Shown here: positions 1-7,996 of the stretch, piece after piece | How the letters are laid out: the number at the start of each line of letters is the position of its first letter | How positions within the stretch are numbered: the stretch's first letter is position 1 | NCBI RefSeq assembly: GCF_017052465.1 | Contig: NZ_JAFHKT010000141.1 | Span: forward strand, 1-64,000 | DNA length: 64,000 nucleotides | DNA from: Arthrobacter pascens | GTDB lineage: Bacteria > Actinomycetota > Actinomycetes > Actinomycetales > Micrococcaceae | Reading direction: 5' to 3' | Notes under the pieces: model-generated | The model's input: only the letters and a program-made list of their open reading frames with translations | The model's database searches: none | What the model was told of the DNA's origin: nothing | Program-made: the position numbers and the translations under genes

Positions 1-42
1 CAAATCAACCAATTCATATAAAATAAACCGGTATCAACAAAC

Positions 43-76
43 TTGGCACACTATTGAGTTCTCAAACAACAGACAC
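43..76 (-). promoter_or_regulatory. rRNA operon leader with BoxA-type element (leftward)
   Basis: On the minus strand this reads TTTGAGAACTCAATAGTGTG and continues into GCCAAG. It matches the conserved leader/spacer element of Micrococcaceae and other actinobacterial rRNA operons that carries the antitermination BoxA region. The orientation implies a 16S rRNA gene just left of the window on the minus strand. No 16S sequence is inside the window, so this is inferred from the motif and from the two promoter-like elements upstream. Confidence 0.7.
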
Positions 77-133
77 ACCCGGCACCACCACAACCAACCA
101 AACGGTCGCGGATCGCTCCGGAGCAACTTTTCA

Positions 134-163
134 AACTTACCGGATCCCGTGGATCTTTGCAAA
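134..163 (-). promoter_or_regulatory. rRNA operon promoter, proximal
   Basis: On the minus strand a -35 TTTGCA (158-163) and a -10 TAAGTT (134-139) are separated by 18 bp. They are followed by GAAAAGTTGCTCCGGAGCG, a post-promoter sequence of the type seen in actinobacterial rRNA operons. It lies about 60 bp upstream of the BoxA-like leader and points out of the window to the left. Confidence 0.55.
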
Positions 164-298
164 TCAACGTTTCCGCGATTTTCGATCCAACAGGAAGGTC
201 CCCGCCCATCCGCGGCGCGCCTATCAGCGTGCCATTTTTGGGCTGTTTTCTAAGGGGTTGGTCGCTATTTTTCCGCTTCAGCGGCGGCGACTCGAATT

Positions 299-327
299 AC
301 TTTACACACCCTGGGGGGCCAGCGCAA
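299..327 (-). promoter_or_regulatory. rRNA operon promoter, distal
   Basis: On the minus strand a -35 TTGCGC (322-327) and a -10 TAAAGT (299-304) are 17 bp apart, aligned with the proximal promoter and leader. Tandem promoters are usual for rRNA operons. No convincing gene was found in 1-519, and reading frames there lack codon bias. Confidence 0.4.
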
Positions 328-426
328 ATTGGCTTCCGGACGCCCCCTCAGCCGTGGGATCAGCCGCCGAGCCAGTGCCCTCCGCCGCCCTCCTCCCCTG
401 CCGGAGTCCTTTTGTAAAGACCAACT

Positions 427-444
427 AGACAGAACGGTCTGTCT
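427..444. promoter_or_regulatory. Operator-like palindrome AGACAG-N6-CTGTCT
   Basis: A perfect 6-bp inverted repeat with a 6-bp centre (AACGGT), of the form often bound by TetR-family repressors. It lies between the leftward rRNA promoters and the small rightward gene at 544. No TetR gene is adjacent, so the binding protein is unknown. Confidence 0.35.
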
Positions 445-543
445 CACATAAATTTCAAGGACGATCTCCGTCCTCACGGGCAGCGGTCAGTTATCGCTGA
501 AGCAGAACGGCGCATCAACGTGCACGCCATGAAAGAGCCAAAA

Positions 544-801
544 ATGACTGCAACACACTTTGACCGTTTCGTAGCCGAAGCCCTCACAACCGACCGGGAA
601 ACCGACACCGGCCTGAGCCCGGACGAGCTCTACGGCCTGTACACCAGCTGGAGCCTGATCAACAAGCACCAGCCCGAGACCCCGGAAGCCCTGCGGGCAG
701 GGCTTCTGGCACTCGGCATCGATCCTGACAACAACGAACTGTCCATGACCGGGCCGGCAGCAGCGGACTACATCCTCGCCAGCGCGCCCAGCCTCATTTA
801 G
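544..801 (+). CDS. Conserved-type hypothetical protein, 85 aa
   Basis: A small soluble acidic protein without signal peptide or membrane segment. The start chosen is the ATG at 544 because GAAAGAG lies 6 bp upstream; an in-frame ATG at 529 and GTG at 520 have no ribosome-binding site. The central part (LSPDELYGLYTSWSLINKH) is predicted helical and vaguely resembles small helical domains of primase-associated proteins, but this is only an impression. Codon use is G/C-rich at third positions like the neighbouring kinase. Function unknown. Confidence 0.6.
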   Translation: MTATHFDRFVAEALTTDRETDTGLSPDELYGLYTSWSLINKHQPETPEALRAGLLALGIDPDNNELSMTGPAAADYILASAPSLI

Positions 802-1014
802 CCCGCCGCACAGCGGAAGCGCCGCCGCAATGGCTCTTGCCGCTGTGCTTTGCATGCAATCCTGCAGTTACAGCCTCCCTGGCTACCGAGGCCATACGCT
901 TGGGTACTGCCCGTGCCAGCTGAGGGGCAGGGGGCCAACCCGCTCCCGCTGCCAGGTTCATACGAAAATACGCGCGACGCCCGTCTGGCCCGCGCAGGAA
1001 ACGCAAGGTATTAA

Positions 1015-1914
1015 ATGGACGACCTGTCCGCCATTTCCGCAGGCACCTTACTGGGCGGCAGATACCGCGTCGTGGAGCAGATTGGCTCCGGGGCCATGGC
1101 CAATGTCTACCGCGCCACCGATGAATCCCTCGGCCGGGATGTGGCCGTCAAGATAGTCATCAAATCCACGCCGGCTGTAGCACTGCAAGACACCGTCGGG
1201 GCGCTGCAGGACGACGACGCCGAAGTGACCGTCCTTGCCCGGCTGAATCACCACAGCCTGGTCACGCTCCTTGACGCCGGGGTGGACAGGAGTGAACCAG
1301 GGCGGCCCCGCATTTACCTCGTCATGGAGCTGGTGGAGGGTCCGGACCTCAAGCGCCGGCTGGAGGAAGGCCTTCTCTCGCCCCGCCATACGGCGCAGAT
1401 TGGCTACGACCTCGCCGACGCGCTGACGTACATCCATGACAATGGCGTGGTGCACCGCGACGTCAAGCCCGGCAACATTCTCGTCTTCGACTACAGCCAT
1501 GATGCCGCCCGGATGCGCGCCAAACTGACGGACTTCGGCATCGCCCTGATGTCCGACGCACAGCAATACGGCACGGGCGGCGTCCTGGGAACCGCGGCCT
1601 ACCTCAGCCCGGAGCAGGCTAAGTCCGAACCGGCGGGTCCTGCCAGCGACGTGTACTCCCTCGGCTTGGTGCTGCTTGAGTGCCTCACTGGTGAACCCGT
1701 GTTCCGGGGCGACCCGCTGCAGAGCGCCTTGGCGCGGCTGATCGATGATCCTCCCATTCCAGACGATCTCGACCCTGAGTGGCAACAGCTTCTGGCGGCC
1801 ATGACGGCGCGGGAGCCGCAGCATAGGCCCTCCACGCGAGAGGTTGCCCAGGCGCTCGAGGACCTGGCCGTCAACATCCGCGGCAGACACAAGGTGGAAA
1901 CCACCCCCAATTAG
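1015..1914 (+). CDS. Soluble Hanks-type serine/threonine protein kinase
   Basis: A 299-residue kinase domain with little else. The glycine loop IGSGAMANVY is at about residues 23-32, the ATP-anchoring lysine in AVKIV at 46, the catalytic loop HRDVKPGN at 147-154 (D149, N154), DFG at 173-175 and an SPE in place of APE at 198-200. There is no transmembrane segment and no PASTA or other sensor domain, unlike PknA/PknB, so it should act in the cytoplasm on unknown Ser/Thr targets. The start ATG follows an AGGAAAC-like sequence. It stands alone, about 80 bp before the leader ORF of the multicopper oxidase; a functional link is not shown. Confidence 0.9.
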   Translation: MDDLSAISAGTLLGGRYRVVEQIGSGAMANVYRATDESLGRDVAVKIVIKSTPAVALQDTVGALQDDDAEVTVLARLNHHSLVTLLDAGVDRSEPGRPRIYLVMELVEGPDLKRRLEEGLLSPRHTAQIGYDLADALTYIHDNGVVHRDVKPGNILVFDYSHDAARMRAKLTDFGIALMSDAQQYGTGGVLGTAAYLSPEQAKSEPAGPASDVYSLGLVLLECLTGEPVFRGDPLQSALARLIDDPPIPDDLDPEWQQLLAAMTAREPQHRPSTREVAQALEDLAVNIRGRHKVETTPN

Positions 1915-1994
1915 CGCCCCCGCAGGACCAGTTTTTCCCCAGCATCCGCCGCGAGGATGGGCGCAGTCCGCAAGCGCGTTTCTTTGGGGGGGAC

Positions 1995-2075
1995 ATGAGT
2001 TTCACGGCCAGCACTCTTTCCGACCGGCATGACGACCGGAATGACCACCGCGATGCCCACCGGGGCCTGTCGTGA
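1995..2075 (+). CDS. Short His/Asp-rich leader ORF (26 aa) coupled to the oxidase
   Basis: Starts with ATG right after a G-rich Shine-Dalgarno run (GGGGGGG at 1986-1992). The C-terminal half is rich in His, Asp and Arg (RHDDRNDHRDAHRG; His at 12, 18 and 22). Its TGA stop overlaps the GTG start of the multicopper oxidase in a GTGA, the typical geometry of translational coupling. The oxidase start has no good ribosome-binding site of its own, so translation of this peptide probably feeds it. A metal-responsive leader peptide is an inference; it could also be simple coupling. Confidence 0.5.
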   Translation: MSFTASTLSDRHDDRNDHRDAHRGLS

Positions 2076-4420
2076 GCCCCCTGAACGTCTACGTGAACGA
2101 GGGCTTCGTTCCCATGGTGGACGGGGCCCTGGTGTACCACCGGGGATTTGGTGACCGGCTGACCCGCAGGGAAGACCCGAAGCCGGCACTGGCTATTAGC
2201 CCGCGGGTGTTCACGGCCGCCGGCCAGGTGGTTGCCAGCCGGAGCTATCCCCTTGCCGCACCGGTTCCTCCCCGCGGCCGGCCCGCCCCGCTGCGGCCGG
2301 ACCCCGCTTTCCAGCGGCAGTATCTGGCCAGGCGCGCGTACTGGGCCAGTTTCTTCCCGGACCGGACGCTCATCGCCGAAACCGGCAGCACCATCAGCAT
2401 CCTGCTGCACAACAATCTGCCGCAGCCCCATGAACTGCGGTTCCACGGCGCCGGGCAGGCGGGAGCGGACGTGACGAGCGGGACCGTCGCCCCGGGGAAG
2501 TCAAAACTCCTGGAGTTCCCTGCCCCGTTGCCCGGCACGTACCTTTTTACCGATCCCGGCAACCAGCCTGTGGAGAGGACCCTGGGCCTGTACGGAGCGC
2601 TGGTGGTCATCGACCCCGGCTACGCATGGCGGCTCGCCCCGGGCGGAGCAGAGTTCGAACGCCAGTGGCTCTGGCTGTGCCACGACGTGGAGTCGAACTG
2701 GGCCCGCATCGCCTCCAGGGGGCAGACGGTCAACCCGATCACCACCCCGGCCGTGCCCCGGTACTTCACCCTCAACGGCCATGCCGGATTCCAGTCACTG
2801 GCGGTCAGCACCAATGAGGAACTCAATTTACAGCGCAAGCAGGACACGCTTCCTTCGGGCCATCCGAGGGAAACCGATATGCGGAACTTCAGCGCCTCCC
2901 CCGCCCCGGGCGCCGTGCGGACCGGCCAGCTGGTGAGGATGGTCAACGCCGGCATCGCGGACCACCAGTTGCACTACCACGGCAATCACGTGTGGACAGT
3001 GCGCGCCAACGGCATTGACTTCCCCAGGTCAAACGGAAGGGTCAGCCCCCAGGGGGACGTCATTCTCCAGCAGTGGGAGGACACTGTTCAGCTGCAGCCG
3101 CTGGAACGCAAGGAAGCGATGCTTCCGGTCCGGCGCCCGCCCGAAGTGGTGGATCCCGTCTGGGACGCCCGGACCGAGGACTGGACGTATCCGATGCATT
3201 GCCATGCGGAGCCGTCGCAGACTGCCGCCGGCGGCATGTACCCCGGCGGCCTGGTGGCCGACTGGGTGCTGGCGGCGGCACCAGCCCCCGAATCGGGCTT
3301 GCCCCCCACGGCGGAGGACCAGGCCCACCACACGTTTCGAAGCCAGGTGGACTTCGCCTCCGACCAGCCCCACGAGGGCAGCCCCGAGACTGAGTTTCGC
3401 CAGCGGCCAGACGTCTCGGTCGAGCTCGATTTCTTCAACAGGGAACTCCGATTCCCAGACGGCTCGGAGCACGATGTGTGGAGCTTCGAAGACGAGAGGT
3501 CCGGACGCGGGCTACCGGGTCCGCTGGTCCGGATGACGGAGGGCCAGCTGTTCCACGCCACCATAAAGCCGAGCAAGCGTGTCCACACCATCCACTGGCA
3601 CGGCATCGAACCGGATCCCCGCAACGACGGCGTGGGCCACACCTCGTTCGAGGTGTCAGGTGAGTACACCTACCAGTGGCGGCCGGATGTTGCCGAACGA
3701 GGCAATCCCAACCGGGGCTCCGCCGGCACGTACTTCTACCACTGCCACGTCAATACGCCCCTTCACGTCCAGATGGGCATGTTCGGGGCAATCATCATCG
3801 ATCCGCGGGCGGATCCCGCGGCCCCGGTCCCGGCAGGGACCCGGCGACATTCCTTGGAAGGTCCGCTGTACGACATCGCCACCGAGACGCTGATCGCACC
3901 GTATTCGATCGATCCGCGGTGGCATGACATGAACCACGCCGCAGGACTGTCCGGTGAGGACGCGGGACTGAACCGCTTCGAGCCCAAGCACTTCTTTCTC
4001 CTGGGCGGCGCGATCGCCAGCAGGCCAAGGGGCGACAGAGTGTGGGCCGTCTCGGCCATGAAGGCAAATGTTGTGGCAGGCACCAAAAAACCCACCCTGG
4101 TGCGCATGGTGAACGTGGACTACTTTCCCACACTCACACGGTTCATGGATGCGGCGGGACGGCCGGCGCGCATCGCCGAACTGATCGCGCACGACGGCAG
4201 GCCGTTCTGGAACACACCCACCCCGACAGGCCCGGCCGTTCAGCCCTCGGTGGCCGGCCAGCCGCTGCTGACCAGCGTCATCAAGTCCGGGGCGGCCGAG
4301 AAGTTCGACTTCCTGCTCCGCCTGCCGGCGCCCGGAAAATACACCATCGCCATCGATTTCCTGCACTGGATCACGGGCGCCGTTCTAGCAACGCGGACGG
4401 TGACAGTGACTGCCAGCTGA
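2072..4420 (+). CDS. Large multicopper oxidase / cupredoxin-repeat protein
   Basis: A 782-residue protein made of several cupredoxin domains. Copper-ligand motifs are HYHGNH at about 301-306, MHCHAE at 375-380, HTIHWHG at 505-511 and FYHCHVNTPLHVQMGM at 555-570. The last resembles the type-1 copper loop of nitrite-reductase-like proteins (Cys558, His565, Met570) more than the HCHxxxH loop of laccases. An N-terminal cupredoxin (about 95-185) lacks most ligands. No Tat or Sec signal is visible, which is unusual for the family. An in-frame TGA lies just upstream at 2042, so GTG 2072 is the first usable start; it overlaps the stop of a short leader ORF. Substrate unknown. Confidence 0.85.
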   Translation: MSPLNVYVNEGFVPMVDGALVYHRGFGDRLTRREDPKPALAISPRVFTAAGQVVASRSYPLAAPVPPRGRPAPLRPDPAFQRQYLARRAYWASFFPDRTLIAETGSTISILLHNNLPQPHELRFHGAGQAGADVTSGTVAPGKSKLLEFPAPLPGTYLFTDPGNQPVERTLGLYGALVVIDPGYAWRLAPGGAEFERQWLWLCHDVESNWARIASRGQTVNPITTPAVPRYFTLNGHAGFQSLAVSTNEELNLQRKQDTLPSGHPRETDMRNFSASPAPGAVRTGQLVRMVNAGIADHQLHYHGNHVWTVRANGIDFPRSNGRVSPQGDVILQQWEDTVQLQPLERKEAMLPVRRPPEVVDPVWDARTEDWTYPMHCHAEPSQTAAGGMYPGGLVADWVLAAAPAPESGLPPTAEDQAHHTFRSQVDFASDQPHEGSPETEFRQRPDVSVELDFFNRELRFPDGSEHDVWSFEDERSGRGLPGPLVRMTEGQLFHATIKPSKRVHTIHWHGIEPDPRNDGVGHTSFEVSGEYTYQWRPDVAERGNPNRGSAGTYFYHCHVNTPLHVQMGMFGAIIIDPRADPAAPVPAGTRRHSLEGPLYDIATETLIAPYSIDPRWHDMNHAAGLSGEDAGLNRFEPKHFFLLGGAIASRPRGDRVWAVSAMKANVVAGTKKPTLVRMVNVDYFPTLTRFMDAAGRPARIAELIAHDGRPFWNTPTPTGPAVQPSVAGQPLLTSVIKSGAAEKFDFLLRLPAPGKYTIAIDFLHWITGAVLATRTVTVTAS

Positions 4421-4463
4421 CCTGGGCTGCCGCGGCTGCTAGTGTGACGAAATGGAAGCAATC

Positions 4464-4634
4464 ATGGTTCGGCCCAGGAACGGCAAGATGATCGCCGGAG
4501 TCTGCGCAGCCCTCGCGGCACGCTTCGGGGTTCCCAAGGCACTCGTCCGCATCGGTTTCGTACTTTTCGGCCTGTTTGGCGTGGGGGAACTGGCCTACAT
4601 CGCGCTGTGGATCATCATTCCCAAGGAGAAATAG
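4464..4634 (+). CDS. PspC-domain small membrane protein
   Basis: About 56 residues covering the PspC fold: an N-terminal basic stretch (MVRPRNGKMIAGVCAALAAR) then FGVPKALVRIGFVLFGLFG and a second hydrophobic segment ending in WIIIPKEK. PspC-domain proteins are inner-membrane proteins linked to envelope stress. ATG 4464 is preferred because GGAAG lies 5 bp upstream; ATG 4452 is in frame but has no such site. The gene is 30 bp downstream of the oxidase and ends before a hairpin shared with the convergent gene. Confidence 0.85.
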   Translation: MVRPRNGKMIAGVCAALAARFGVPKALVRIGFVLFGLFGVGELAYIALWIIIPKEK

Positions 4635-4650
4635 CCGAGCTGGCTAGGAA

Positions 4651-4673
4651 CCGGCCGCACCAGGGGCGGCCGG
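4651..4673. terminator. Hairpin between convergent genes
   Basis: Inverted repeat CCGGCCGC (4651-4658) and GCGGCCGG (4666-4673) with a 7-nt loop, placed in the 48-bp gap between the PspC gene and the leftward DnaQ-fold gene. There is no U-tract, as is common in high-GC actinobacteria. Confidence 0.5.
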
Positions 4674-4682
4674 AGGCAGGGA

Positions 4683-5270
4683 CTACTTACGACGCCGGCC
4701 CTGCGGCTTGTGGCCGATCGTCACCGCCGGAGCGTCCCACAGGTCCGCAACGCTGCCAATCCGCCGCATGCGGGCAATGGCCAGCACCAGCTTGGCGCAG
4801 GCCAGCGCGTTCGTAATCGGGTCTGGGTGCTCGACGGGCGGCAGCTTCAAGGCCGCCAGCACGTCGTTGACGCTGTGCTTGGGCAGATCCAGCTCATGCT
4901 GGGCGAGCCAGAGGGCACAGTAAAAATCCTTGGCCGGCAGGTCCAGTCTCAGCCGGTCGCTCGCCTTCAGCATCACGTCGGCGTTGTAGGTGGCGTTGTA
5001 GGCGACCATGTGGTCCTCGCCCGTGAAGTGCAGGATTCCCTCAACGGACATTTCCCAGTCGGCGGCGGCGGAGACGTCCCCCGCGGAGATGCCGTGGAAG
5101 TCGGTGTGCAAGGAGTCGAAGTGCTCCAGGCCGGGCGGGGGTTTGATCAGCCAGGAGGCCCTGTCTTCGATGCGTCCGTTGCGGACCTTCACCAGGCCGA
5201 CGCCGCACACCGACGCGCGATCGCGGTTCGCCGTGGCAAAGTCAACGGCGGTAAAGCTGATTCCTGGCAC
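4683..5270 (-). CDS. DnaQ-like 3'-5' exonuclease-fold protein, active site degraded
   Basis: A 195-residue protein that aligns by eye along the DnaQ/DEDD exonuclease family: FTAVDFATANRDRAS at the N-terminus, VAYNATYNADVM in the middle and HPDPITNALACAKLVL near the C-terminus. Family members normally read DxE, HNxxFD and HxxxxD. Here the DxE glutamate is Ala12, the Asp of the second motif is Asn and the third-motif Asp is also Asn; only Asp10 remains. The fold is likely kept but exonuclease activity is doubtful. GTG start with GGGGGAGG six bases upstream. Possible roles are nucleic-acid binding or a non-catalytic partner. Confidence 0.75.
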   Translation of the reverse strand: MPGISFTAVDFATANRDRASVCGVGLVKVRNGRIEDRASWLIKPPPGLEHFDSLHTDFHGISAGDVSAAADWEMSVEGILHFTGEDHMVAYNATYNADVMLKASDRLRLDLPAKDFYCALWLAQHELDLPKHSVNDVLAALKLPPVEHPDPITNALACAKLVLAIARMRRIGSVADLWDAPAVTIGHKPQGRRRK

Positions 5271-5409
5271 TACTGGCCTCCCCCGGGCACGCCAGTGGGA
5301 TCGAGGCGCCGCTGCTTGGCCTTCCCACTACGGGAACATCTTCGCAGATCAGATGCGGGATTTCCTTGCGAACGCGATTGTGAACCGGACAGGATCGTGA
5401 ACAGCCGGG

Positions 5410-5841
5410 TCAGCGCTCCAGCAGGTTCTTAAGGTTTCGGACGAAGACCTTGTTCCGCCGCGGCACCATGAAAGCCATGGCCGGTGCCATCAGCAGGGCC
5501 AGCCCGCCCGGCGGCATCTCCACGCTGCGGGTGAAGCGGGTCCCTTCCGGCGCCGATTCCACGGTGTAGGTGACCAGGGGGTGGAGCCCGGCCAGCTCTG
5601 CGCGGTAGACCAGGCGCTCCCCCTGCGTCACGTCCAGTGCAGTCACAGTGCCCTCAGTCTTGCCCATGAACGGCTTGAAATGCAGGGGGTAGGTCTTACC
5701 GACCGCGGGGACGGGATCGGTGGCCGGATCCACCGACTCAACGTCCACGTGCCAGTTGGGTTCGTTGCGAAGATCCGCGACGTACGCGAAGACTTCCTCC
5801 GGCGGCCGCCGGATGACCACACTTTCAACCGACCTGACCAC
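5410..5841 (-). CDS. SRPBCC (START-like) family protein
   Basis: About 143 residues. VRSVESVVIRRPPEEVFAYV followed by a Trp-rich start of the cavity helix (NEPNW) is typical of polyketide-cyclase/START-like SRPBCC proteins, which bind hydrophobic ligands in a helix-grip cavity. The preferred start is GTG 5841, because GGAGGAGG lies 4 bp upstream; a TTG 21 bp further up is in frame. It follows phoD on the same strand by 45 bp and may be co-transcribed. Ligand unknown. Confidence 0.75.
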   Translation of the reverse strand: MVRSVESVVIRRPPEEVFAYVADLRNEPNWHVDVESVDPATDPVPAVGKTYPLHFKPFMGKTEGTVTALDVTQGERLVYRAELAGLHPLVTYTVESAPEGTRFTRSVEMPPGGLALLMAPAMAFMVPRRNKVFVRNLKNLLER

Positions 5842-5886
5842 GGATCCTCCTCCGCCCGTCAATCCCGCCGTTTTCTGGCTCCAAGT

Positions 5887-7524
5887 TTACGCTCGTGCGC
5901 GCTCCGGATGCAGCGCCCTGCTCCAGAGCACGGCACCGGTGGCGTTGCGGAGACTCACCGTGAAGACGTCATCCTCGTCGAGGTCCACATGGCCAAAGAA
6001 CTGGCTTTCGCCGGTGCGCGGGGACTGGTTGGCGTAGGCTCCGGCTTTGAAGAACGCCACCTCCGGGCCAAAGGTGCCGTCCATCTGGCTGGGCCCGAAA
6101 GTTCCGGCGTTGATGGGACCGGCCACGAATTCCCAGAAGGGATCGAAGTCCTGGAACGCGGCCCGCTCCGGCGAGTAGTGGTGGGCGGCGCAGTAGTGTA
6201 CGTCGGCCGTGAGCCAGACCACGTTTTTAACCCGGTTGCGCTTGAACGCGGACAGCACTCCGGCGATCTCGAGTTCCTTCCCCAAGGGGGCGCCGGCGTC
6301 GCGGTTGGCGAGGGACTCCTGGTTGACCGGACCGTCCGGCACGATGATGCCGAGCGGAAGGTCGGCGGAGATCACCTTCCAGGTGGCCGTGGACCTGCTG
6401 ACTTCCTTGATCAGCCAGCGGGCCTGCTCCTCGCCGAGGATGTGGGTGAGGCTGGTTTCCTTGCCGTCCGTGTTGGGGTCTTTGAAGGTGCGCATGTCCA
6501 GACAGAAGATGTCCAGCTGCGGGCCGCGGGAGATTTTGCGGTAGACGCGGGCCGGTTCAAAGCCGGTGCTGCCGTCGCTCAGCTGGGCGATGGGCTGGTA
6601 TTCCTGCCAGGCCTGGCGGCCGCGGGCGGCGAGGACATCAACGCGGCGTTCGGTGTAGCGGGGGTCTGTGAGGATCTCCCCCGGGTACCAGTTGTTGGTG
6701 GTTTCGTGGTCGTCCCACTGGGCGATCACCGGAACGTCCGCGTACATGTCCCGGACGTTGCGGTCCATCATGTTGTAGCGGTGCCGGCCCCGGAACTCGT
6801 TGAGCGTCTCAGCGACCTTGGACACCTCCTCGGTGACGAGGTTGCGCCAGATCCGCCCGTCCGGTTCGGTGACCTGGGCGGCGATGGGGCCGTCGGCGTA
6901 GATGGTGTCGCCGGAGTGGATGAAGAAGTCAGGCCTGGTGGCGTGCATGGCCGCGTAGCCGCGCATGCCGCCGATCTCCTCGTTGATGCCCCAGCCCTGG
7001 CCGGCGGTGTCGCCGCTCCACACGAAACTCTGCCGGCGGGGTGCGCGGCCGCTGCTGAGCAGCCCGGTTCCGGGCGCGGTGGTGAACGAGCCGCGTGCGG
7101 TTTCTCCGGCGTGGCCGTCGCGGTCCTCGAAGTGCATGGTGAGGGCGAAGCGCGTGCCGGCGGGGAGGTGCCGGGCGTTGATCTTGGAGGTGAAGTCGGT
7201 GGCCTCGCTGGCGGCCGTCCCGCGGAGCACCCGCTGGAAGGCGCGGGAGCCTCGGAGCGGGGACCCGCCGTCGTCGACCGCCAACAGGCTGGCCACCAGT
7301 CGGCCGGGTCCGGACGCGCGGGACCACAGGACGCCGGAATCAGAGGTGACATCGCCGGTGGCGATGCCGGATGGAAGGGTCAGCCGGTTGCGGACCAGCG
7401 CGACGCCGGACGGGCTTGCATGCGCGGCGGTGGACGAGCTTGTCGAAACCGCGGGGGCGACGGCGGCAGCACCGGCAGCGGCGAGGGCACCTTTGAGGAT
7501 ATTGCGGCGGGTGAAAGGAGTCAT
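5887..7524 (-). CDS. phoD: PhoD-family alkaline phosphatase/phosphodiesterase, Tat-exported
   Basis: A 545-residue protein with a Tat signal (MTPFTRRNILKGALAAAG) and an Ala-rich signal-peptide end. PhoD metal-site motifs are present: HSGDTIYAD, QWDDHETTNNW and LTADVHYCAAHHYS. PhoD enzymes release phosphate from phosphomonoesters and diesters outside the cell using Ca and Fe. Start ATG 7524 places the twin arginines at residues 6-7; upstream in-frame starts would put them too far in. The signal-peptide coding region contains a copy of an interspersed repeat (7436-7450). It probably works with the secreted phosphatase and phytase at the right end of the window. Confidence 0.9.
   Translation of the reverse strand: MTPFTRRNILKGALAAAGAAAVAPAVSTSSSTAAHASPSGVALVRNRLTLPSGIATGDVTSDSGVLWSRASGPGRLVASLLAVDDGGSPLRGSRAFQRVLRGTAASEATDFTSKINARHLPAGTRFALTMHFEDRDGHAGETARGSFTTAPGTGLLSSGRAPRRQSFVWSGDTAGQGWGINEEIGGMRGYAAMHATRPDFFIHSGDTIYADGPIAAQVTEPDGRIWRNLVTEEVSKVAETLNEFRGRHRYNMMDRNVRDMYADVPVIAQWDDHETTNNWYPGEILTDPRYTERRVDVLAARGRQAWQEYQPIAQLSDGSTGFEPARVYRKISRGPQLDIFCLDMRTFKDPNTDGKETSLTHILGEEQARWLIKEVSRSTATWKVISADLPLGIIVPDGPVNQESLANRDAGAPLGKELEIAGVLSAFKRNRVKNVVWLTADVHYCAAHHYSPERAAFQDFDPFWEFVAGPINAGTFGPSQMDGTFGPEVAFFKAGAYANQSPRTGESQFFGHVDLDEDDVFTVSLRNATGAVLWSRALHPERARA
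7436..7450 (+). repeat. Interspersed repeat core GAGCTTGTCGAAACC inside phoD
   Basis: The same 15-mer occurs at 10144-10158, and close variants occur at 10115, 10888, 10952, 36538 and 36562. All other copies are intergenic; this one encodes part of the signal-peptide tail (VSTSS) on the opposite strand. Confidence 0.6.
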
Positions 7525-7794
7525 GGGGCCATGGTCGACGGCGCGCATGAACCGTCGGGGACGGCGATGTGAACGCCTGAATGCTGCAGGGTTACCCCCC
7601 ACTGTGAGGGCAGGCTGCGCCGAGGCTATTTAATAGACTGCTATTGAATATCTATTTCTCTTCCCAAGAGATCGAAACAGAGGCTAATAACCTGCACCTA
7701 GGCATTAATCGAAGTCGAAAATGCCGACAGCTGACGCTTAGTTAGTAAGTGACAATGAGTGGATTAGTGCATCGCACTGGGGTACAGAATTGAG
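7525..7794. other. Upstream region of phoD, AT-rich, with CTATT repeats
   Basis: No gene seen. An AT-rich patch at 7626-7655 has three near-direct copies of CTATT(T/G)AATA or CTATTT that also form short palindromes (CTATT-T-AATAG, AATAG-ACTG-CTATT). It lies 100-130 bp upstream of the phoD start and is a candidate regulator site or promoter UP region. Confidence 0.35.
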
Positions 7795-7932
7795 GTGACC
7801 GTCACCGGTAAATCCGGAGTTAATGAGCTGCCCGGCGGTGCGACCATCATCACCGCGCGGACAGGAAGTGACCCTGACGAACATCCGCACCGGGGAAAGC
7901 GTCACCTACGTGATGACCGGTCCCACAAATAG
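7795..7932 (+). pseudogene. Possible frameshifted small gene
   Basis: GTG 7795 follows TTGAG and opens a 45-codon frame whose first half (GKSGVNELPGGATIITARTG) looks protein-like, then degenerates. The +1 frame takes over with GQEVTLTNIRTGESVTYVM and runs to the same end. A one-base loss near 7860 would join both parts into one small protein of about 46 residues. The product is unrecognised and the call is tentative. Confidence 0.3.
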
Positions 7933-7933
7933 A

Positions 7934-7963
7934 CGGGAGGCTGGCATTTCTGCCAGCCACCCG
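7934..7963. terminator. Hairpin terminator sharing its core with the one at 33547
   Basis: Stem GGCTGGCA / TGCCAGCC (7939-7946, 7951-7958), loop TTTC, extended by CGGG/CCCG across one mismatch. The core sequence and the following CCGTCGTC are also found in the 44-nt palindrome at 33547-33590. It lies 30 bp beyond the end of the leftward membrane-protein gene. Confidence 0.6.
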
Positions 7964-7996
7964 CCGTCGTCCGTTCCCGCCTCTAAAAGGAAGACG

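Noticed and set aside
54..428. Open frame of 124 codons at the left edge
   Set aside because: It lies over the rRNA leader and promoters, has no ribosome-binding site and poor codon bias.
5581..7572. 663-codon open frame on the plus strand
   Set aside because: It is the antisense shadow of phoD and the SRPBCC gene, whose proteins carry clear family motifs; long antisense frames are expected at this GC content.
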